Positions 16,754 to 26,086 of a stretch of 64,000 nt of DNA are shown here, in pieces (the stretch's first letter is position 1; each line of letters starts with the position of its first letter). The stretch is from Streptococcus didelphis DSM 15616 (GTDB lineage: Bacteria > Bacillota > Bacilli > Lactobacillales > Streptococcaceae), in the NCBI RefSeq assembly GCF_000380005.1, contig NZ_KB904195.1:108477-172476 (forward strand), in the 5' to 3' direction. The position numbers and the translations under genes are program-made. The notes beneath the pieces were generated by a model. That model made no database searches and was not told the DNA's origin. It saw only the letters and a program-made list of their open reading frames with translations.

Positions 16754-17479
16754 ATGTTGAAAGTAGAAAAGGTAACAGGAGGCTATTTAAATCTTCCTGT
16801 TTTAAAGGATATTAGTTTCACGGTTGATGATGGTCAACTTGTGGGATTAATCGGTTTAAATGGGGCTGGTAAGTCAACAACAATTAATGAAATTATTGGC
16901 CTTTTAAGACCTTATAAAGGAAAAATAGTTATTGATGGCCTTACTTTAGCTGAAAATGGGGCAGACTATCGTAAAAAGATAGGTTTTATTCCAGAAACAC
17001 CTAGTTTATATGAAGAGTTAAGCCTAGCTGAACATATTGAAACAATTGCTATGGCTTATGATGTTGATTTAAGTGTCGCTTTGGAACGAGCAAAACCTCT
17101 TTTAGAAACCTATCGTTTAGCGGATAAGTTGGATTGGTATCCTATCCATTTTTCTAAGGGGATGAAGCAGAAAGTCATGATAATTTGTGCTTTTATTATT
17201 GATCCCAGTCTTTTTATCTTAGATGAACCCTTTTTGGGGTTAGATCCTTTGGCTATTTCAGATTTGATTGCCTACTTGGAAGTTGAAAAGGCTAAGGGAA
17301 AATCAATTTTGATGAGTACCCACGTCCTTGATTCTGCAGAAAAGATGTGTGATAAGTTTGTCATACTACATCAGGGTCAGATAAGAGCACAAGGGAGCTT
17401 GCAGGATTTAAGGGATAGTTTTGCTAATCCAAATGCTAGCTTAAATGATATTTATTTAGCTTTAACTAAAGAGGTTTAG
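16754..17479 (+). CDS. ecsA: ABC transporter ATP-binding protein EcsA
   Basis: ATPase subunit of the EcsAB exporter (241 aa). Walker A GLNGAGKST is near residue 40, Walker B LFILDEPFLGLDP near 155, and a switch histidine sits in MSTHVLD. The signature motif is HFSKGMKQK instead of LSGGQ, as in many ABC-2 type exporters. In Bacillus, Ecs is needed for normal protein secretion, sigma-W activation and intramembrane proteolysis by RasP; its substrate may be peptide fragments. It is followed after 2 bp by ecsB, and the operon appears to run on to ccrZ and trmB. Confidence 0.93.
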   Translation: MLKVEKVTGGYLNLPVLKDISFTVDDGQLVGLIGLNGAGKSTTINEIIGLLRPYKGKIVIDGLTLAENGADYRKKIGFIPETPSLYEELSLAEHIETIAMAYDVDLSVALERAKPLLETYRLADKLDWYPIHFSKGMKQKVMIICAFIIDPSLFILDEPFLGLDPLAISDLIAYLEVEKAKGKSILMSTHVLDSAEKMCDKFVILHQGQIRAQGSLQDLRDSFANPNASLNDIYLALTKEV

Positions 17480-17481
17480 CC

Positions 17482-18516
17482 ATGCAAGCATTATTCCAGA
17501 AAAGAAAAAGAGATTTCCAAAAATTACATGGTAAGTATCTTCCTTACGTTTTTAATGATCATTTTGTTTTGGTTCTAGTCTTTTTCCTAGGTTATATTCT
17601 CTATCAGTATAGTCAGCTATTACATCATTTTCCTAAAAATCATTTTCCAGTAGCTATTATTCTTATCTTTTTGTTGCTTATTTTATTAAGGGTTGGCTCA
17701 CCTGCTAGCTATCTGGAAGAGGCAGACAGTCATTTTTTATTATGTAAAGAAAAGGAAGTTATTGCTTATCTAAAAAAGGCCAGTCTCGCTAGTTTTATAA
17801 GATGGTCCAGCCTACAGACAGTTTTTTTACTCCTTTTATATCCTGTTTTTATCAAGCTAGGTGTTACTTTAAGTTTGTTTATTTGTCTAACTCTTGTTTT
17901 AATCGTTATAAAATGGTTTTTACAAAAGAAAAAAGTGATGGCTTTGCTAGAAGATGGGCATTTAAATTGGGCTAAGGCCATATCTGCAGAGCAGGAGCGT
18001 AAACAGCGAATCCTTAAATTTTATTCCTTATTTACAAATGTTAAAGGGATTTCTACTCGTTTTAAAAAAAGGACTTATTTAAATAGTATCTTAAAATTAG
18101 TTCCTAAAAAATCAACACAATTATGGTCTAACTTGTATTTGAGAGCTTTTTTGAGAAGTTCAGATTATTTGGGTTTAAGCCTTAGATTATTTTTGTTAAG
18201 TCTTTTATCCTTATTCTTTATTTCTAACACTTACCTGTCCTTGATACTAACAGGAGTCTTTACTTATTTGTTATTATTTCAATTATTATCCCTTTATAAG
18301 CATTATGATTACCATTATCTTTCCCTTTTATACCCAACTAGTGGGGATTTGAAAAAGAAAAATCTTCTTGGTTTTTTACGTGGTTTATCAGCTCTTATTT
18401 TATTAGTTGAACTAGTTATAAGTCAGTCTTTCTTTAAGGCTCTAGTCTTAATTGGAATTACATTATTACTAAATTTTATTTATATTCCTTATAAGTTGAA
18501 GAACATAATTGACTAA
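17482..18516 (+). CDS. ecsB: ABC transporter permease EcsB
   Basis: Membrane subunit of the Ecs exporter (344 aa). It begins with a charged segment (LFQKRKRDFQKLHGKYLPYVFNDHF), then paired hydrophobic helices, a cytoplasmic basic loop at about 140-210, and further membrane helices to the C-terminus, as in the EcsB family. The start lies 2 bp after the ecsA stop, so both products form one complex. Function is inferred from family and neighbour. Confidence 0.9.
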   Translation: MQALFQKRKRDFQKLHGKYLPYVFNDHFVLVLVFFLGYILYQYSQLLHHFPKNHFPVAIILIFLLLILLRVGSPASYLEEADSHFLLCKEKEVIAYLKKASLASFIRWSSLQTVFLLLLYPVFIKLGVTLSLFICLTLVLIVIKWFLQKKKVMALLEDGHLNWAKAISAEQERKQRILKFYSLFTNVKGISTRFKKRTYLNSILKLVPKKSTQLWSNLYLRAFLRSSDYLGLSLRLFLLSLLSLFFISNTYLSLILTGVFTYLLLFQLLSLYKHYDYHYLSLLYPTSGDLKKKNLLGFLRGLSALILLVELVISQSFFKALVLIGITLLLNFIYIPYKLKNIID

Positions 18517-18576
18517 GTCATATAAAACAAGTAAAATAGGATTAAGTGATTTGAAAGAGAAAAGGAGGGCGATAAG

Positions 18577-19368
18577 GTGACAACAACAGAACAAGATTTA
18601 ACATTGACGCCCTTAAAAGGTAAGAGTGGCAAAGCTTATAAAGGGACTTACCCTAATGGTGATAACGTCTTTATAAAGTTAAATACAACGCCAATCTTAC
18701 CAGCCTTAGCTAAAGAACAGATTGCACCACAACTATTATGGGCAAAACGTATGGGTAATGGCGATATGATGAGTGCTCAAGAATGGCTTAATGGGCGCAT
18801 CTTATCTCGTAAAGATATGAATAGTAAACAGATTGTTCATATTTTACTAAGATTGCACAAGTCAAAACAGTTGGTTAATCAGTTGCTTCAACTGGATTAT
18901 AAGATTGAAAATCCTTATGATTTGTTAGCTGATTTTGAAAAAAATGCACCCTTGCAAATTCAACAGAATACTTATTTACAAGGAGTTGTAAAAGAATTAA
19001 AGAAAAGTTTACCAGAATTTCGGGCTGAGGTTGCAACTATTGTTCACGGCGACATCAAGCACAGTAACTGGGTTATCACAACCAGTGGCATGATTTATTT
19101 GTGTGATTGGGATTCTGTCAGATTGACAGATCGCATGTATGACGTTGCTTATTTATTGAGTCATTATATTCCACGCTTACGCTGGCCAGAATGGTTATCT
19201 TATTATGGTTATAAAAATAACGAAAAGGTGATGAGTAAAATTGTCTGGTACGGACAGTTATCTTATTTAACACAGATATTACGTTGTTTTGAACAAAGAG
19301 ATATGGAACATGTCAATCAGGAAATTTATGCCTTACGTAAGTTTAGGGAGTCATTTAGAAAGAAATAA
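18577..19368 (+). CDS. ccrZ: Cell cycle regulator CcrZ, phosphotransferase family
   Basis: Phosphotransferase-fold protein (263 aa) of the choline/aminoglycoside kinase group, known in pneumococcus as CcrZ (formerly YtmP), which is recruited by FtsZ and controls DnaA-dependent replication initiation. The catalytic loop HGDIKHSNW near residue 158 and the Mg-binding LCDWDSV near 178 are intact; the N-terminus has the glycine-rich [11 protein letters not shown]. Start is GTG at 18577 after AAAGGAGGGC. It overlaps trmB by one base (TAATG), as in other streptococci. Confidence 0.92.
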   Translation: MTTTEQDLTLTPLKGKSGKAYKGTYPNGDNVFIKLNTTPILPALAKEQIAPQLLWAKRMGNGDMMSAQEWLNGRILSRKDMNSKQIVHILLRLHKSKQLVNQLLQLDYKIENPYDLLADFEKNAPLQIQQNTYLQGVVKELKKSLPEFRAEVATIVHGDIKHSNWVITTSGMIYLCDWDSVRLTDRMYDVAYLLSHYIPRLRWPEWLSYYGYKNNEKVMSKIVWYGQLSYLTQILRCFEQRDMEHVNQEIYALRKFRESFRKK

Positions 19369-20003
19369 TGCGAGTTAGAAAACGAAAAGGGGCACAAGAG
19401 CACCTAGAAAATAATCCACACTATGTTATTTTAGAGCCTGAAGATGCTAAGGGGCACTGGAAAGACGTTTTTGGGAATGACAACCCGATTCATATTGAGG
19501 TTGGTTCTGGTAAGGGAAACTTTATCACAGGTATGGCCTTACAAAATCCTGATATTAATTACATCGGTATTGATATCCAACTTTCTGTTCTTAGTTATGC
19601 CCTAGACAAGGTTCTGGCTAGTCAGCTTCCTAATATTAGGCTTTTAAGGGTAGATGGTTCTAGTTTAACCAACTATTTTGAAGACGGTGAGATTCAGTTG
19701 CTTTATCTGAATTTTTCAGATCCATGGCCTAAATCAAAACATGAAAAACGTCGATTGACCTATAGAGATTTTCTGGATACCTATAAGCAAATACTACCTG
19801 AGAATGGCGAAATTCATTTTAAAACAGATAATCGTGGTTTATTTGAATATAGCTTGGCTAGTTTTTCTCAATATGGTATGCTATTAAAGCAGGTATGGCT
19901 AGATTTACATGCTAGTGATTTTGAAAAAAATGTCATGACTGAGTATGAAGCTAAATTTTCTAGTAAAGGTCAAGTTATTTATAGAGTAGAAGCTAAATTT
20001 TAG
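19368..20003 (+). CDS. trmB: tRNA (guanine-N7-)-methyltransferase
   Basis: SAM-dependent enzyme that makes m7G at position 46 of tRNAs (211 aa, usual length). The SAM-binding motif [16 protein letters not shown] is near residue 45, and the TrmB signature [21 protein letters not shown] is near residue 117, carrying the catalytic aspartate and tRNA-contacting basic residues. It starts one base into the ccrZ stop codon. The tRNA-Ser gene follows 36 bp downstream. Confidence 0.96.
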   Translation: MRVRKRKGAQEHLENNPHYVILEPEDAKGHWKDVFGNDNPIHIEVGSGKGNFITGMALQNPDINYIGIDIQLSVLSYALDKVLASQLPNIRLLRVDGSSLTNYFEDGEIQLLYLNFSDPWPKSKHEKRRLTYRDFLDTYKQILPENGEIHFKTDNRGLFEYSLASFSQYGMLLKQVWLDLHASDFEKNVMTEYEAKFSSKGQVIYRVEAKF

Positions 20004-20039
20004 TTGAGATAAACATTTATTATTCTCAGCTTCTTTTAT

Positions 20040-20126
20040 GGAGAGGTCGCATAGTGGCCGAGTGCGCACGCTTGGAAAGCGTGTAGTCCTTAACGGGGCT
20101 CGGGGGTTCGAATCCCCTCCTCTCCT
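20040..20126 (+). tRNA. tRNA-Ser (anticodon GGA)
   Basis: Cloverleaf: acceptor GGAGAGG/CCTCTCC (20040-20046 with 20119-20125), anticodon stem CACGC/GCGTG with loop TTGGAAA and anticodon GGA, the long variable arm of class II tRNAs, and T-arm loop TTCGAAT. Reads UCC/UCU serine codons. CCA is not encoded. The unpaired base after the acceptor (discriminator, 20126) is T, whereas bacterial tRNA-Ser normally has G there. Confidence 0.95.
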
Positions 20127-20253
20127 TTTATCCTGTTGCTATATCAAGGTTTTGGGGGTATTCACCCGTTTTTTACCCGTCAAAATCACATATTTGAAAA
20201 ATGCTCTTGGTAACTTGGTCGTTTTTTTCTGCTAATCTCTTAATTTATAAGGC

Positions 20254-20346
20254 TGAAAAAAGCTAAGCCTTGCAATATCCTGTTAGTATGGTATAATAAT
20301 ACTAACAAATATATAGAAGGGTGGTGAGAGATATCTCGCCACTTTT
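20254..20346 (+). promoter_or_regulatory. Promoter and leader terminator of the rimP-nusA-infB operon
   Basis: TTGCAA (20270-20275), a 16-bp spacer and TATAAT (20292-20297). The -10 is flanked by a perfect 8-bp inverted repeat GTTAGTAT/ATACTAAC (20282-20289 and 20299-20306). The leader then forms GTGGTGAGA-gata-TCTCGCCAC (20321-20342) followed by TTTT, a likely attenuator ahead of rimP. Upstream, 20127-20253 contains no gene I can support. Confidence 0.7.
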
Positions 20347-20403
20347 GTATTGACATTTACTATATAGAGATATTTTGTCTCAGTTTGCTTGAAAAAGGGG
20401 GTT

Positions 20404-20886
20404 ATGACAATAGCTAATCACAATATTATTGATATCGTTACAGAACATGTGACGCCAGTCATTGAAGCACCATACCAGTTGGTTGATGTAGAATATGAGA
20501 AAATGGGAAGTGACTATGTTCTTAGTATTTTAGTTGATAAGGAAGGTGGTATAACAATAGAAGATACTGCCCAATTAACAGAACTTATTAGCCCTTTGCT
20601 GGATACTATTAAGCCAGATCCTTTTCCTGAACAATATATGCTAGAAGTTTCAAGTCCTGGTCTTGAGAGACCATTAAAGACAGCTGAAAGCATTCAAAAA
20701 GCAGTAGGAGCCTATGTTAATGTTAGCCTTTATAAGGCTATTGATAAGGTAAAAGTATTTCAAGGTGACTTGCTTGCCTTTGATGGCGAAACGCTTACTA
20801 TAAGTTACCTCGATAAGACACGACAAAAAACGGTCCAAATCCCCTATCAGGCAGTTGCCAAAGCCCGCTTAGCGGTTAAACTATAA
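20404..20886 (+). CDS. rimP: Ribosome maturation factor RimP
   Basis: Cytoplasmic factor for 30S subunit maturation (160 aa). The family pattern is clear: [46 protein letters not shown], then the signature [16 protein letters not shown] and a C-terminal SH3-like domain. The frame is open from a TTG at 20389, but the ATG at 20404 has the ribosome-binding site AAAGGGGG at the right distance and is the better start. First gene of the rimP-nusA-rnpM-ylxQ-infB-rbfA operon. Confidence 0.95.
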   Translation: MTIANHNIIDIVTEHVTPVIEAPYQLVDVEYEKMGSDYVLSILVDKEGGITIEDTAQLTELISPLLDTIKPDPFPEQYMLEVSSPGLERPLKTAESIQKAVGAYVNVSLYKAIDKVKVFQGDLLAFDGETLTISYLDKTRQKTVQIPYQAVAKARLAVKL

Positions 20887-20915
20887 GAGACTTTAAATGA
20901 GTAAAAAAGTCTCTT
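20885..20915 (+). repeat. rimP-nusA intercistronic stem-loop
   Basis: Perfect 10-bp inverted repeat AAGAGACTTT (20885-20894) / AAAGTCTCTT (20906-20915) right at the rimP stop. No T-tail follows, so it is more likely an mRNA-processing or stability element than a terminator. Confidence 0.7.
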
Positions 20916-20946
20916 GAGAGATGAATTTAAGAAAGGAATTTAGCTT

Positions 20947-20979
20947 ATGCAAGTTATTGCAAAGCATCTAAAAATATGA
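20947..20979 (+). CDS. Putative 10-residue leader peptide overlapping the nusA start
   Basis: Mini-ORF encoding MQVIAKHLKI. It has an upstream AAGAAAGGAATT ribosome-binding site, while nusA itself has none within range. Its stop TGA overlaps the nusA ATG (ATGA at 20976-20979), the arrangement of translational coupling. Coding status is unproven; it could also mark an in-frame shift of an older nusA start. Confidence 0.45.
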   Translation: MQVIAKHLKI

Positions 20980-22130
20980 GCAAAGAAATGCTAGAAGCCT
21001 TCCGGATTCTGGAAGAAGAAAAACACATTAACAAAGAAGATATCATTGAAGCTGTAATGGAATCCTTAAAATCTGCCTATAAACGCCGTTATGGTCAATC
21101 AGAGTCCTGTGATATTGAATATAATGAAAAAACAGGAGATTTCCAAGTTTTTTCAGTGCGTGAGGTTGTAGAAGAAGTATTTGATAGCCGTTTAGAAATC
21201 AGCTTAAGAGATGCTCTGGCTATTAGTTCGGCTTATGAACTAGGTGATAAGATTCGCTTTGAAGAATCAGTTACTGAGTTTGGTCGTGTAGCAGCTCAGT
21301 CTGCTAAGCAGACAATCATGGAAAAGATGCGCCGCCAAATGCGTGAAGTTACCTTTAATGAGTACAAGCAGCATGAAGGTGAAATCATGACAGGTACAGT
21401 TGAACGTTTTGATCAACGCTTCATCTATGTTAACCTTGGCTCATTAGAAGCGCAATTATCACATCAAGATCAAATTCCAGGTGAAAGCTTTAAATCACAT
21501 GACCGTATCGAGGTCTATGTTTATAAAGTAGAAAATAATCCTAAAGGTGTCAATGTTTTTGTAAGCCGTAGTCATCCAGAATTCATCAAGCGTATCATGG
21601 AACAAGAAATTCCAGAAGTTTTTGATGGAACGGTGGAAATTATGAGTGTTTCCCGCGAAGCTGGTGATAGAACAAAGGTTGCGGTTAGAAGTCATAATGT
21701 TAACGTTGATGCTATTGGTACAATAGTAGGGCGTGGCGGAAGCAATATCAAAAAGGTTATTAGCAAATTCCATCCTAAACGTTTTGATGCTAAGACAGGT
21801 ATCGAAGTGCCTGTAGAAGAAAACATTGACGTGATTCAATGGGTGGAAGATCCTGCAGAATTTATTTATAATGCTATTGCACCTGCAGAGGTTGACATGG
21901 TCTTGTTTGATGATGAAGATATAAAACGAGCAACAGTTGTTGTGCCAGATAGCAAATTATCACTTGCTATTGGTCGAAGAGGACAAAATGTTCGTTTGGC
22001 AGCTCATTTGACAGGCTACCGTATTGATATTAAATCAGCTAGTGAATATGAGAAAATGGAAGCTGAAAATGAAGATAGCCCTAGTCAAGAGGTAAGTGAA
22101 CAAGAAGTAGTTCTTCCAGAAGAAGAATAA
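20976..22130 (+). CDS. nusA: Transcription termination/antitermination factor NusA
   Basis: RNA-polymerase-binding factor that modulates pausing, intrinsic termination and antitermination (384 aa, typical Firmicute length without the extra C-terminal repeats of E. coli). The N-terminal domain starts MSKEMLEAFRILEEEKHINKEDIIEAVMESL. An S1 domain is at about 130-200 (GEIMTGTVERFDQRFIYVNLG) and KH domains at about 225-345 with GTIVGRGGSNIKKV and LAIGRRGQNVRLAAHLTGYRID. The end is acidic. No ribosome-binding site precedes this ATG; translation may depend on the overlapping mini-ORF. Confidence 0.97.
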   Translation: MSKEMLEAFRILEEEKHINKEDIIEAVMESLKSAYKRRYGQSESCDIEYNEKTGDFQVFSVREVVEEVFDSRLEISLRDALAISSAYELGDKIRFEESVTEFGRVAAQSAKQTIMEKMRRQMREVTFNEYKQHEGEIMTGTVERFDQRFIYVNLGSLEAQLSHQDQIPGESFKSHDRIEVYVYKVENNPKGVNVFVSRSHPEFIKRIMEQEIPEVFDGTVEIMSVSREAGDRTKVAVRSHNVNVDAIGTIVGRGGSNIKKVISKFHPKRFDAKTGIEVPVEENIDVIQWVEDPAEFIYNAIAPAEVDMVLFDDEDIKRATVVVPDSKLSLAIGRRGQNVRLAAHLTGYRIDIKSASEYEKMEAENEDSPSQEVSEQEVVLPEEE

Positions 22131-22144
22131 GAAATGAGGTGTTT

Positions 22145-22441
22145 ATGCCTAAAAATAAGAAAATACCTTTACGTAAGTCACTTGTCTCTGGTGAGCTTAT
22201 CGATAAACGCGATTTATTACGCATTGTAAAAACAAAGGAAGGGCAGATTTTTATAGACCCAACTGGCAAAAAAAATGGCCGCGGTGCTTATATTAAGCTT
22301 GATAATGAAGAAGCTCTTTTAGCCAAGAAAAAGCAAGTTTTTAACCGTAGCTTTTCTATGGATGTGTCTACTAGTTTTTATGATGAATTGATTGCCTATG
22401 TTGATCACAAAGTCAAAAGAAGAGAGTTAGGCCTTGACTAA
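22145..22441 (+). CDS. rnpM: RNase P modulator RnpM (YlxR)
   Basis: Small nucleic-acid-binding protein of the YlxR family (98 aa from the ATG at 22145; a GTG at 22139 is also in frame but the ATG has GAGGTG at the right spacing). YlxR has been renamed RnpM because it binds the RNA of RNase P and reduces its activity in Bacillus. The family end signature GRGAYI is present (GRGAYIKLDN). The usual N-terminal RKC is RKS here. It overlaps ylxQ by 8 bp. Confidence 0.9.
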   Translation: MPKNKKIPLRKSLVSGELIDKRDLLRIVKTKEGQIFIDPTGKKNGRGAYIKLDNEEALLAKKKQVFNRSFSMDVSTSFYDELIAYVDHKVKRRELGLD

Positions 22442-22736
22442 TTTAGAAAAATTATCAAATCTCATTGGTTTAGCACAGGCAGCAGGAAAAGTTGTTTCTG
22501 GAGAAGGATTAGCTGTTAAGGCAATTCAGAAGCGACAAGTATCACTTGTTTTTCTGGCTCATGATGCTGGCCCGAATGTGACAAAAAAAGTAACAGATAA
22601 AAGTAACTATTATAATGTAGAAGTCTCCACAGTGTTTAGTGCACTGGAATTAAGTGCTGCACTTGGTAAAGCAAGGAAGGTTGTTGCCATTGCAGATGCT
22701 GGATTTTCAAAGAAAATGAGGACTCTTATGGAATAG
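22434..22736 (+). CDS. ylxQ: L7Ae/YlxQ family RNA-binding protein
   Basis: 100-aa protein of the L7Ae/L30e/S12e superfamily, a K-turn RNA-binding fold. Motifs [23 protein letters not shown] at the N-terminus and [17 protein letters not shown] in the middle match the streptococcal YlxQ group. Start is TTG at 22434, within the rnpM 3' end. The exact role is unsettled; the gene is a conserved member of the nusA-infB operon. Confidence 0.9.
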   Translation: MTNLEKLSNLIGLAQAAGKVVSGEGLAVKAIQKRQVSLVFLAHDAGPNVTKKVTDKSNYYNVEVSTVFSALELSAALGKARKVVAIADAGFSKKMRTLME

Positions 22737-22755
22737 ACGAATAGGAGGACACAAT

Positions 22756-25578
22756 TTGTCAAAGAAAAGATTACATGAAATTGCCAAAGAAATTGGTAAG
22801 ACAAGTAAAGAAGTAGTAGAACAGGCTCAAAAATTAGGTTTGGATGTTAAGAGTCATGCCTCAAGTGTAGAAGACTCGGAAGTAAAGAAAATTGTAAATA
22901 GCTTTAGGGATACTACTCAGCCAAAAGGCCAAGCCCAACCAAAAGAAGATAAAAAGCCTGAATCTGCTTCTAAGCAAGCAACTCAAGCACCAAAGGTTGA
23001 AGCAAGTAAAACCGAAGCTGAAACCAAGCCTATTTCAGAAGTAAAAACTGAAGTTCCTACTAAACCTAAGCCAAAAAGTAGAAATTTCAAGGCTGAGCGT
23101 GAAGCTAGAGCCAAAGCACAAGCAGCTCGTCAGCAAACAGGTCAATATCCTTCAAGCGACAAAGGACAAAGTAAGGCTCCTTCAACTGCTAAAAATCACA
23201 AGCAGGGGCAACATAAAGAAAGAAGATTTGATAACAAAGCTTCCCACGGCAATTACCGAAAGGATAATCGTCCCCAAAATAATAGCCGTGATAATAGTCG
23301 CTTCCAAGCTAACCAAGCACAAGCAACAACAACTACATCTACTAAGATAGATTTTAAAGCTCGTGCAGCCGCTTTAAAAGCAGAACAAAATGCGGAATAT
23401 CTTCTTCACAGAGAGAATCAACTCCGTCAACAAGAAGAAGCTAAGCGTTTAGCTGAAAAAGCTAGAGAAGAAGCAAGACAAGCTGCAGAAAAAGAAGCCG
23501 CTAAGCAAGCTGCTAAGGCAGAAGCAAAAGGAAGTCAAGGCTCTAACAAAACTGCCTTTGCAGATTCTGTTGCAACAGCTCCAGTGGCAGCTAAGTCAGT
23601 AGATAAACGTCGTAAAAAAACACGTCCAGAAAAAACGCAAGATAATAGTCAAACACGTGAAAATGGACAAAAGCAAAATAAGAAGAGTTGGAATAATCAT
23701 AACCAAGTGAGAAATCAAAGAAATAGTAACTGGAACAAAAAACCTAAAAAAGGTAAAAATAATAGGAATAACACTAGCGCTCCAAAACCAGTAACCGAGC
23801 GTAAATTCCATGAATTACCTAAAGAATTTGAATATACTGAAGGCATGACTGTTGCTGATATTGCAAAACGTATCAAACGTGAGCCAGCTGAAATTGTTAA
23901 AAAACTGTTTATGATGGGTGTTATGGCAACACAAAACCAATCATTAGATGGTGATACAATTGAGCTCTTAATGGTTGATTATGGTATTGCTGCAAAAGCA
24001 AAAGTTCAAGTTGATGATGCAGACATCGAGCGTTTCTTCGAAGATGACACCTATCTTAATCCTGAAAACCTAGTAGAACGTGCGCCTGTTGTTACTATCA
24101 TGGGTCACGTTGACCATGGTAAAACAACTTTACTAGATACTTTGCGTAACTCCCGTGTAGCTACAGGTGAAGCAGGTGGGATCACTCAGCATATCGGGGC
24201 TTATCAAATTGAGGAAGCTGGTAAGAAAATTACCTTCCTTGATACACCAGGACATGCTGCCTTCACTAGCATGCGTGCACGTGGTGCCTCAGTGACTGAT
24301 ATTACCATCTTGATTGTTGCTGCTGATGATGGGGTAATGCCTCAAACTATTGAAGCTATCAATCATTCCAAGGCAGCTGGAGTACCAATTATCGTAGCTA
24401 TTAATAAAATTGATAAACCAGGAGCTAACCCTGAACGTGTTATCTCTGAGTTAGCTGAACATGGTATTATTTCTACTGCTTGGGGTGGTGACTGTGAATT
24501 TGTCGAAATTTCTGCTAAATTCAACAAGAACATTGATGAATTATTAGAAACAGTTCTTTTGGTAGCAGAAGTTGAAGAATTAAAGGCAGATCCAACAGTT
24601 CGTGCCATTGGTACAGTTATTGAAGCTCGCCTTGACAAAGGAAAAGGGGCTATTGCAACCCTTCTTGTTCAACAAGGTACCCTTCATGTTCAAGATCCAA
24701 TTGTTATCGGAAATACCTTTGGTCGTGTTCGTGCTATGACAAATGACTTAGGTAGACGTGTTAAGCTTGCTTTACCATCAACTCCAGTTTCTATAACAGG
24801 TTTAAATGAAACACCAATGGCTGGTGATCACTTTGCAGTTTATGAAGATGAAAAAGCTGCTCGTGCAGCAGGTGAAGAACGTGCAAAACGTGCACTTCTT
24901 AAACAACGTCAAAATACTCAACGTGTTAGCCTAGATAACTTGTTTGATACCCTAAAAGCTGGCCAAATCAAGACAGTTAATGTTATTATCAAAGCAGATG
25001 TTCAAGGTTCTGTAGAAGCCTTGGCCGCATCATTACTTAAAATTGAAGTCGAAGGTGTTCGTGTCAATGTTGTTCACTCAGCTGTTGGTGCTATTAATGA
25101 ATCAGATGTTACACTTGCAGCAGCTTCAAATGCGGTTATTATCGGATTTAATGTCCGTCCAACACCACAGTCTCGTCAACAAGCAGCTACTGATGATGTT
25201 GAGATTCGCTTACACAGTATCATTTATAAAGTTATTGAAGAAGTAGAAGAAGCCATGAAAGGTAAACTTGACCCAGAATATAAAGAAAAAGTTCTTGGGG
25301 AAGCTATTATTCGTGAAACCTTCAAAGTCTCTAAAGTAGGGACTATTGGCGGATTTATGGTTACCAATGGTAAAATTACACGTGACTCAAATGTTCGTGT
25401 CATTCGTGATAGTGTTGTCATCTTCGATGGTAAGCTAGCTAGTCTTAAACATTATAAAGATGATGTTAAAGAGGTTGGTAATGCTCAAGAGGGTGGTTTA
25501 ATGGTTGAAAACTTCAATGATTTACAAGTAGATGATATTATTGAAGCTTACATCATGGAAGAAATTATTAGAAAATAA
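22756..25578 (+). CDS. infB: Translation initiation factor IF-2
   Basis: GTPase that brings fMet-tRNA to the 30S subunit and promotes subunit joining (940 aa). N-terminus [27 protein letters not shown] is the IF2 N-domain; residues ~55-345 are a low-complexity Lys/Gln/Ala/Asn-rich linker, long as in streptococci. The G domain has [12 protein letters not shown] (G1), DTPGHAAF (G3) and NKIDKP (G4) at about 445-555. Start is TTG at 22756 with an AGGAGGAC ribosome-binding site. A hairpin follows before rbfA. Confidence 0.98.
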   Translation: MSKKRLHEIAKEIGKTSKEVVEQAQKLGLDVKSHASSVEDSEVKKIVNSFRDTTQPKGQAQPKEDKKPESASKQATQAPKVEASKTEAETKPISEVKTEVPTKPKPKSRNFKAEREARAKAQAARQQTGQYPSSDKGQSKAPSTAKNHKQGQHKERRFDNKASHGNYRKDNRPQNNSRDNSRFQANQAQATTTTSTKIDFKARAAALKAEQNAEYLLHRENQLRQQEEAKRLAEKAREEARQAAEKEAAKQAAKAEAKGSQGSNKTAFADSVATAPVAAKSVDKRRKKTRPEKTQDNSQTRENGQKQNKKSWNNHNQVRNQRNSNWNKKPKKGKNNRNNTSAPKPVTERKFHELPKEFEYTEGMTVADIAKRIKREPAEIVKKLFMMGVMATQNQSLDGDTIELLMVDYGIAAKAKVQVDDADIERFFEDDTYLNPENLVERAPVVTIMGHVDHGKTTLLDTLRNSRVATGEAGGITQHIGAYQIEEAGKKITFLDTPGHAAFTSMRARGASVTDITILIVAADDGVMPQTIEAINHSKAAGVPIIVAINKIDKPGANPERVISELAEHGIISTAWGGDCEFVEISAKFNKNIDELLETVLLVAEVEELKADPTVRAIGTVIEARLDKGKGAIATLLVQQGTLHVQDPIVIGNTFGRVRAMTNDLGRRVKLALPSTPVSITGLNETPMAGDHFAVYEDEKAARAAGEERAKRALLKQRQNTQRVSLDNLFDTLKAGQIKTVNVIIKADVQGSVEALAASLLKIEVEGVRVNVVHSAVGAINESDVTLAAASNAVIIGFNVRPTPQSRQQAATDDVEIRLHSIIYKVIEEVEEAMKGKLDPEYKEKVLGEAIIRETFKVSKVGTIGGFMVTNGKITRDSNVRVIRDSVVIFDGKLASLKHYKDDVKEVGNAQEGGLMVENFNDLQVDDIIEAYIMEEIIRK

Positions 25579-25623
25579 TAGGGCAATTCAAAAATTCTCT
25601 ATTAACTATGGATAATAAAATAG

Positions 25624-25646
25624 AGCTAGGAACCTTCCTAGCTTTT
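25624..25646 (+). terminator. Hairpin between infB and rbfA
   Basis: AGCTAGG-aacctt-CCTAGCT followed by TTTT; could partly terminate the operon before rbfA. Confidence 0.65.
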
Positions 25647-25683
25647 CCTGAATAAGATTGAAATAAGGGAAGGGAGAATTCTT

Positions 25684-26034
25684 ATGGCTAATCATCGCAT
25701 TGATCGTGTCGGAATGGAAATTAAACGTGAAGTAAATGAAATCTTGCAAAAGAAGGTTCGTGATCCACGTGTTGTAGGAGTAACTATTACTGAAGTGCAG
25801 ATGCTTGGTGATCTATCAGCAGCTAAAATTTATTATACCTTAATGAGTGATTTGGCATCTGATAATCAAAAAGCACAGACTGGCTTGGAAAAAGCTACAG
25901 GAACCATTAAACGGGAATTGGGAAGAAGACTAACCATGTATAAAATCCCAGATTTAATTTTTGAAAAGGATAATTCAATAGCTTATGGTAACAAGATAGA
26001 TCAGTTACTACGTGAATTGGATAAAAAAGATTAA
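25684..26034 (+). CDS. rbfA: 30S ribosome-binding factor RbfA
   Basis: Small cold-shock-linked factor for late 30S maturation (116 aa). Shows the KH-like fold signature [44 protein letters not shown] and a C-terminal basic helix with [22 protein letters not shown]. Strong ribosome-binding site AAGGGAAGGGAG. Last gene of the rimP-nusA-infB group; the hairpin upstream may lower its expression relative to infB. Confidence 0.96.
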   Translation: MANHRIDRVGMEIKREVNEILQKKVRDPRVVGVTITEVQMLGDLSAAKIYYTLMSDLASDNQKAQTGLEKATGTIKRELGRRLTMYKIPDLIFEKDNSIAYGNKIDQLLRELDKKD

Positions 26035-26039
26035 AAATA

Positions 26040-26084
26040 AAACCTTAAGGACAAGTAGGCTTTACTTATCCCTAAGGTTTTTTG
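26040..26084. terminator. Bidirectional terminator between rbfA and the esterase gene
   Basis: AACCTTAAGG...CCCTAAGGTT with an inner pairing AAGTA/TTACTT, flanked by A-rich and T-rich runs on both sides. Confidence 0.85.
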
Positions 26085-26086
26085 TA

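Noticed and set aside
20038..20235. 65-codon open frame covering the tRNA-Ser gene
   Set aside because: It overlaps the tRNA sequence; such frames over tRNA genes are spurious.
22920..23800. Repeat array within infB
   Set aside because: The Lys/Gln/Ala/Asn-rich stretch is the normal low-complexity linker of streptococcal IF-2, not a mobile or CRISPR repeat.
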